Origin: an uncultured Bacilli bacterium
GTDB taxonomy: Bacteria; Bacillota_I; Bacilli_A; RF39; UBA660
Assembly: GCA_947629285.1 (NCBI GenBank)
Contig: CANRDA010000034.1
Coordinates: forward strand, 1 to 9,591
Direction: 5' to 3'
DNA length: 9,591 nt
Shown: positions 5,919-9,591 of the stretch, piece after piece
How positions within the stretch are numbered: position 1 is the stretch's first letter
Layout of the letters: each line of letters begins with the position of its first letter
The notes under the pieces: generated by a model
What the model was told of the DNA's origin: nothing
Databases searched by the model: none
What the model saw: the letters and a program-made list of their open reading frames with translations, nothing else
Translations under genes and position numbers: made by a program

Positions 5919-6739
5919 ACTTTAGCATATACGCCTTTATGGTCTGTTATTTTAGATAATTCATCATCGTTAATTAAGCCTGCATCTTCAATATCCCAAG
6001 CACTTGGAATAAATATATGGTCTATAGCAGTTTGATTACTAGATTCTGAATCATTTGTTTTGTCATTTACATCTACTCTTTTTAATCCTAGTTTATTTAA
6101 TTCCTCTATAAATTCATCAAAATTGCTATCTATACCTACTTCCATATTAAAATCTCCCGTCAAAATAAAAGGTAAATAAGAAAATTTAGATTTAAAAGCA
6201 AGAGAATTGTGAATAGTAGAAATATCTTTAATAATATCACATAATTTCTTTAATTGTTTAATTTGTATACTTTTTAATTGATAATCTAAATGTGTGTTTA
6301 TAGCAAATAAAACACCTAAGTCTTTATCTATTATTTCTAGGAGTGTTGCTACCCTAGGGATAATGGATGCAGTTGTTAAACTTATCATCAAATCTTTTGG
6401 ATTACTTGGAAACCATGGAATACGATAGGTAATATTTTTTGCTACTTTTTGTTTGGTTATTATTGCATTGCTTTCATTATAAGCTTCTAGCCCATTTATA
6501 CATTTTACTAATTTAGAACTACCATATCTATAATCACCATATAGTTTATAGTTTTTTAAATTATTAGATAATTTATTTGAAAACTTTCTAGTCAATTCTT
6601 GAGTGCCTAGTAAATAATAGTCATTACTTTCTATATGGTCTGCAAGAAGCGTAGTATTATCTATTCCATCTTTTATACCACCATCACGGTTTATTTTACT
6701 ATTTTGTATGTTGAGTGTGCCTACTTTAATTGTATCCAT
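5906..6739 (-). CDS. Endonuclease/exonuclease/phosphatase (EEP) family hydrolase
   Basis: This 277-residue protein has the ordered active-site motifs of the metal-dependent EEP (DNase I / exonuclease III / sphingomyelinase-like) superfamily. GTLNIQNS carries Asn10, GTQEL carries metal-binding Glu48, INTHLD carries His150, LTGDFNM carries Asp196 and Asn198, IDHIF carries Asp240, and TDHKGVY carries the catalytic Asp266-His267 pair. The set looks intact, so the enzyme should cleave a phosphodiester or phosphomonoester. The substrate (DNA, nucleotide, lipid or inositol phosphate) cannot be told. There is no signal peptide or membrane segment, so it is probably cytoplasmic. The start at 6739 has AGGGGG 6 nt upstream; the longer frame from 6772 would overlap the promoter. 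It is a single-gene unit between the response regulator and miaB, with its own promoter and terminator. Confidence 0.85.
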   Translation of the reverse strand: MDTIKVGTLNIQNSKINRDGGIKDGIDNTTLLADHIESNDYYLLGTQELTRKFSNKLSNNLKNYKLYGDYRYGSSKLVKCINGLEAYNESNAIITKQKVAKNITYRIPWFPSNPKDLMISLTTASIIPRVATLLEIIDKDLGVLFAINTHLDYQLKSIQIKQLKKLCDIIKDISTIHNSLAFKSKFSYLPFILTGDFNMEVGIDSNFDEFIEELNKLGLKRVDVNDKTNDSESSNQTAIDHIFIPSAWDIEDAGLINDDELSKITDHKGVYAKVKVK

Positions 6740-6762
6740 ATTAATCCCCCTAACGATTGTAT

Positions 6763-6791
6763 ATAATAACATATTTTTATATAAAAAGCAA
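6763..6791 (-). promoter_or_regulatory. Promoter of the EEP-family gene
   Basis: TTGCTT (6791-6786), a 17-nt spacer ending in TGT, and TATTAT (6768-6763) give a sigma-A promoter with an extended -10. It overlaps the downstream tract of the response-regulator terminator, so the two units are packed tightly. Confidence 0.6.
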
Positions 6792-6813
6792 ATAAAACAC
6801 TATTAAAGTGTTT
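6784..6813 (-). terminator. Intrinsic terminator of the kinase/response-regulator operon
   Basis: AAACACT (6813-6807), a 5-nt loop and AGTGTTT (6801-6795) form a 7-bp stem, followed by TATTTGCTTTTT. The T tract is interrupted, so termination may be incomplete. The response-regulator TAA overlaps the foot of the stem. Confidence 0.6.
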
Positions 6814-7183
6814 ATCTATTTATCATTTTATTTACTATATTTTTAATATTACCACTTGAGAATGGTTTATTTAACATGTCTACTATATCGTAAGTGAATG
6901 CTCTATCTATAGTCTCTTTAGTATCATCGCCTGATATTATAGATACTGGATACTTACTAAATAAGTTATTGTTTTTAAAATAGTTTAGTAACATAAAACC
7001 ATCATATTCAGGCATATTAAGGTCAAGTAATATCCCCACTATGTCATATTCTTTTTTAGTTATATAGTCTATTGCCTCATTACCGTTATTTGCTTTTAAT
7101 ACTGTATATTCATCTTGAAGTGCTTTTTCTACGATATTTTTAATTATCATAGAATCATCTGCTATTATAATTGCTTTATTCAT
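6812..7183 (-). CDS. REC-only response regulator (CheY/Spo0F-like)
   Basis: This is a 123-residue stand-alone receiver domain. The acidic pocket is Asp9-Asp10, the phosphoacceptor is Asp54 in LLDLNMPEYDG, the switch residue is Ser84 in SIISGDD, and the conserved lysine is Lys106 in NKPF. There is no DNA-binding or enzymatic output domain, so it must act by protein contact or as a phosphate carrier, like Spo0F or CheY. Its ATG overlaps the TGA of the upstream kinase (ATGA), with AAGGAG 5 nt before it inside the kinase gene. The two are therefore translationally coupled. The likely route, inferred from the domains, is kinase His to its own REC Asp to HPt His to this Asp. The final target is not in the window. 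Confidence 0.9.
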   Translation of the reverse strand: MNKAIIIADDSMIIKNIVEKALQDEYTVLKANNGNEAIDYITKKEYDIVGILLDLNMPEYDGFMLLNYFKNNNLFSKYPVSIISGDDTKETIDRAFTYDIVDMLNKPFSSGNIKNIVNKMINR

Positions 7184-9411
7184 ATATTCTCCTTTTCTAA
7201 GTAGTTTTTAACTACCTCTATTATTCTATTTGCTTCATCCATTAATTCTTGATAGTTATTTTTTACATATTCTAAATTGTTTTCTTTACCTTTTAACTCG
7301 TGATTTAATGAAAGTTCTGCTAACTTTTTAAATCCTAAATATTTACTATCACTTTTCATAGCATGGCTTAGTATTGCATAGTTATTTAAGTCATTATTAT
7401 TTTTATATTCTTCCAACTTTGGAAGTCTTGTTTCAGATTCAGTTAAAAAGTCTTTTAATGTCTCATTATACATATCGATATCTCCAAGTAGTTCTATTGA
7501 TGCATCTACATCTATTCCAGCTTCTTTTAGATAGTCTGTATTAGTAGTAGTTTTATTAGTTACCTCTTCTTTTTTAACTTCAACAGTACCTTTTAAAAAC
7601 TTAGATAATACTTTCTTTAACTCATCTTCGTTTATTGGTTTAGATAAGTAATCACTAAATCCTACTTCTAAATACTTATTAGATTTACCTTGTATTGCAT
7701 CTGCAGTAAGAGCAACTACAGGTATATTAAAGTTCTCTATTTCTTTTAATCTTTTAAGTGTTTCAGTACCACCCATCTTAGGCATCATTATATCCATAAG
7801 TATTAAGTCGTAATTTTTCCCAGCTTTAATTTTATCTAATGCATCAAATCCATCATAAGATGTATCGATAGTTAAATCGTATTCTTTTAATAGTTTAATT
7901 CCAACTTTAATATTTAAGTTATTATCATCTACTAAAAGTACTTTTTTATCTTTAAATTTTATAACTTCATTATTAGTAGTCTCTTCTTTTTTATATACAC
8001 CATCTCTTATTTCTTGACTCAAATATACTGTAAAGGTAGAACCTTTTCCATATTCACTTGTTACAACTATTTTACCACCCATCATTTCTACTAGTCTTTT
8101 AGTTATAGCAAGTCCAAGACCTGTTCCTTCAACTGTCGTATTTTTATCTTCATCAAGTCTATTAAATTTAGTAAATAGTTTATCTATTTGCTCTTGTTTT
8201 ATACCTCTTCCTGTATCACTTACTGATATTACTAATTTGCACTCACCGTTTTCGTTAACACAGTTAACTTTAAAGTTTATCTCACCTTGAGTAGTATATT
8301 TAGCAGCATTAGTGAGTAAGTTTGTTATTACCTGTTTTATTTTACCACTATCTCCGTATAGTATATCAGGTATATCTGGTGCGAAAGAAGTTTTAAATTC
8401 TATATCTTTTTCACCTATTCTTGGAATAATAAGTTTAGATAAGTTTTCTAGTATTTCTCTTAAGTTGTATTCAGTATTTACTATTTCCATTTTATCTGCT
8501 TCTATTTTACTTATATCTAGTATTCCATTTACTATTTCAAGTAGGTTTTGAGACGCCATTATTATGTCTTTAGCATCTTCTTTTGCTTCTTCTAGTGTTT
8601 CTGCTCTATCTATACATTCACTAAATCCTACTATTGCATTTAATGGAGTTCTAATTTCATGAGACATACTACTTAAGAAATCTGTTTTAGCATGGTTTGC
8701 TTTTTCTGCTTGGTCCTTTGCAAGTTCTAGTTGATTTATTAATTTGACATCAGGGTTTTCTATTGTATGAAACATCAAATAACTTATGAGAGTTTCAGCC
8801 AAAGAATTCAAGACTATATTTGGATAAAAAGAATTTACAATACTAAAAACTACCTCTAAAGCTAAAAACACAAATATTGGAATTACTTTTCTCTTATTTA
8901 ATTTTTTTCTATTTTTTATTACTGATAATATACAAACAGCAATCATTGCCATAGCAACTAGACCCATAAAATCAGGAGCCACACCATATGAATATGAAAT
9001 ATAACCATCGTTATAAACATGATTAATAGGCAAATAACTTATAATTAAACCAATAAATACTATTAAAATAATCAGTATACAAACATTTCTTTTTTGATTT
9101 TTATGCAGTAACGAATTAGGATTTTCATTTGATATCATTAAAATGTAATATGTAAAAGTTAGAATCCAAACAAGTATATAAATGAAATATATTTTTTCTA
9201 AAATCATTATTAAAAATATATTTGTATTGAAATAATAAGATACCAGTCCAAATATCAATTCAACTAATAATACACCAAAATTATTTATGAGAATCCACTT
9301 ATAAATTCTAGTCTCATCATTTTTAATGCTTTTCTTTGTAGCATATATAACAGTTAAAAATATTAAAAACAAAAAGCAACAAATATTTGAAGTTAATACA
9401 ACTATATTCAT
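7180..9411 (-). CDS. Hybrid sensor histidine kinase with 7-TM sensor, REC and HPt domains
   Basis: This 743-residue membrane kinase starts a phosphorelay. Seven hydrophobic segments lie at about 6-24, 38-60, 65-93, 108-128, 147-165, 176-195 and 198-215, resembling the HisKA_7TM sensor module. A short coiled linker (225-243) leads to the HisKA domain with phosphoacceptor His251 in SHEIRTPLNAIVGF. The ATPase domain has the N box NLLTNAAKY (364-372), DTGRG (399-403), FTKFNRLD and GTGLGL (429-434). A receiver follows: DD 495-496, phosphoacceptor Asp540 in LMDIMMPKMGG, Thr569 and Lys591. The C-terminal HPt domain has His683 in SHAMKSDSKYLG. All catalytic residues are present. The start at 9411 has GGAGG 9 nt upstream; the longer frame from 9471 would include the promoter. 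The signal is unknown and there is no PAS or other periplasmic sensor domain. It overlaps the REC-only regulator by 4 nt and forms an operon with it. Confidence 0.93.
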   Translation of the reverse strand: MNIVVLTSNICCFLFLIFLTVIYATKKSIKNDETRIYKWILINNFGVLLVELIFGLVSYYFNTNIFLIMILEKIYFIYILVWILTFTYYILMISNENPNSLLHKNQKRNVCILIILIVFIGLIISYLPINHVYNDGYISYSYGVAPDFMGLVAMAMIAVCILSVIKNRKKLNKRKVIPIFVFLALEVVFSIVNSFYPNIVLNSLAETLISYLMFHTIENPDVKLINQLELAKDQAEKANHAKTDFLSSMSHEIRTPLNAIVGFSECIDRAETLEEAKEDAKDIIMASQNLLEIVNGILDISKIEADKMEIVNTEYNLREILENLSKLIIPRIGEKDIEFKTSFAPDIPDILYGDSGKIKQVITNLLTNAAKYTTQGEINFKVNCVNENGECKLVISVSDTGRGIKQEQIDKLFTKFNRLDEDKNTTVEGTGLGLAITKRLVEMMGGKIVVTSEYGKGSTFTVYLSQEIRDGVYKKEETTNNEVIKFKDKKVLLVDDNNLNIKVGIKLLKEYDLTIDTSYDGFDALDKIKAGKNYDLILMDIMMPKMGGTETLKRLKEIENFNIPVVALTADAIQGKSNKYLEVGFSDYLSKPINEDELKKVLSKFLKGTVEVKKEEVTNKTTTNTDYLKEAGIDVDASIELLGDIDMYNETLKDFLTESETRLPKLEEYKNNNDLNNYAILSHAMKSDSKYLGFKKLAELSLNHELKGKENNLEYVKNNYQELMDEANRIIEVVKNYLEKENI

Positions 9412-9434
9412 ACATCCTATCCTCCATTTTCTTA

Positions 9435-9463
9435 ATTTTAACATTTTTTTACTTATTTGTAAA
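9435..9463 (-). promoter_or_regulatory. Promoter of the kinase/response-regulator operon
   Basis: TTTACA (9463-9458), a 17-nt spacer ending in TGT, and TAAAAT (9440-9435) form a good sigma-A promoter with an extended -10. The start would be near 9428, just before GGAGG and the ATG at 9411. Confidence 0.7.
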
Positions 9464-9517
9464 GAAATCAAAATGACAAAACCATAAAATTTATATAAAA
9501 TAAATTATTAATTTATT

Positions 9518-9570
9518 AAAAAAATGACAAAATAAATTTTGTCATCCGTCCCTAATAGGGACATTTTTTT
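9518..9570. terminator. Two-hairpin bidirectional terminator / REP-like element
   Basis: On the plus strand, A7 is followed by TGACAAAAT-AA-ATTTTGTCA (9525-9544), then TCC, then GTCCC-TAATA-GGGAC (9548-9562), then A and T7. On the minus strand the first hairpin precedes T7 and would stop transcripts entering from a gene right of the window. On the plus strand the second hairpin precedes T7 and would stop transcripts from the left. The GGGAC hairpin joined to a second palindrome also resembles short repetitive extragenic palindromes of Bacillota genomes. Positions 9571-9591 hold nothing I can name. Confidence 0.65.
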
Positions 9571-9591
9571 GCTTTTAACTAAAGTTTATTG

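Noticed and set aside
8312..8551. Plus-strand open frame inside the histidine kinase
   Set aside because: It is antisense to the conserved HisKA/ATPase region and is Ser/Ile-rich as expected for a shadow frame.
9518..9570. T-box or other riboswitch leader ending in a GTCCC terminator
   Set aside because: No T-box AGGGTGGNACCGCG core or stem-I elements are present, and the visible leader is too short.
1..9591. CRISPR array, tRNA or rRNA genes, insertion sequences
   Set aside because: No regularly spaced repeats, no tRNA-like cloverleaf with a TTCGA arm, no rRNA segments and no transposase motifs were found on reading both strands.

Overview
The window is very A+T-rich. TGG encodes tryptophan and TGA is used as a stop (the histidine kinase ends in TGA within an ATGA overlap), so the standard bacterial code applies. 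Strong Shine-Dalgarno sites, MiaB, a hybrid-kinase phosphorelay, a fragment of the spore-coat morphogen CotE and a Bacillota-type element replication initiator point to a low-GC member of the Bacillota. An uncultured gut Bacilli-like lineage is a reasonable but weak guess. Every gene I can support is on the minus strand, so transcription runs from right to left.

In transcription order, the right part (about 9570 to 2960) looks like host chromosome. It starts with a two-hairpin bidirectional terminator or REP-like element. Next come a promoter and a two-gene phosphorelay operon: a 7-TM hybrid histidine kinase with REC and HPt domains, then a REC-only response regulator. Three single-gene units follow: an endonuclease/exonuclease/phosphatase-family hydrolase, the tRNA methylthiotransferase MiaB, and a zinc-ribbon/one-TM/extracytoplasmic-domain protein. 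Each is followed by an intrinsic terminator and most have a recognisable extended -10 promoter.

The left part (about 2907 to 70) looks accessory. It begins with a 55-residue CotE-like N-terminal fragment that loses family similarity right after a conserved LGCWVINH motif. Close behind are a class I SAM-dependent methyltransferase of unknown substrate and a terminator. Then come a winged-helix replication-initiator protein of the type found on integrative and conjugative elements and phages, and a cytosine-5 DNA methyltransferase. That methyltransferase is split in two by a one-base shift at a run of five G. A strong terminator closes the block at 70-110. I read this as the end of an integrated element, or its remains, perhaps inserted in or beside a cotE-like gene.

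The observations most worth following up are the split DNA methyltransferase, the CotE fragment at a possible integration junction, and the repeated placement of stop codons inside terminator hairpins. I see no CRISPR array, tRNA, rRNA or clear insertion sequence. I did not find a demonstrably new system; the possible novelty lies in the accessory block.
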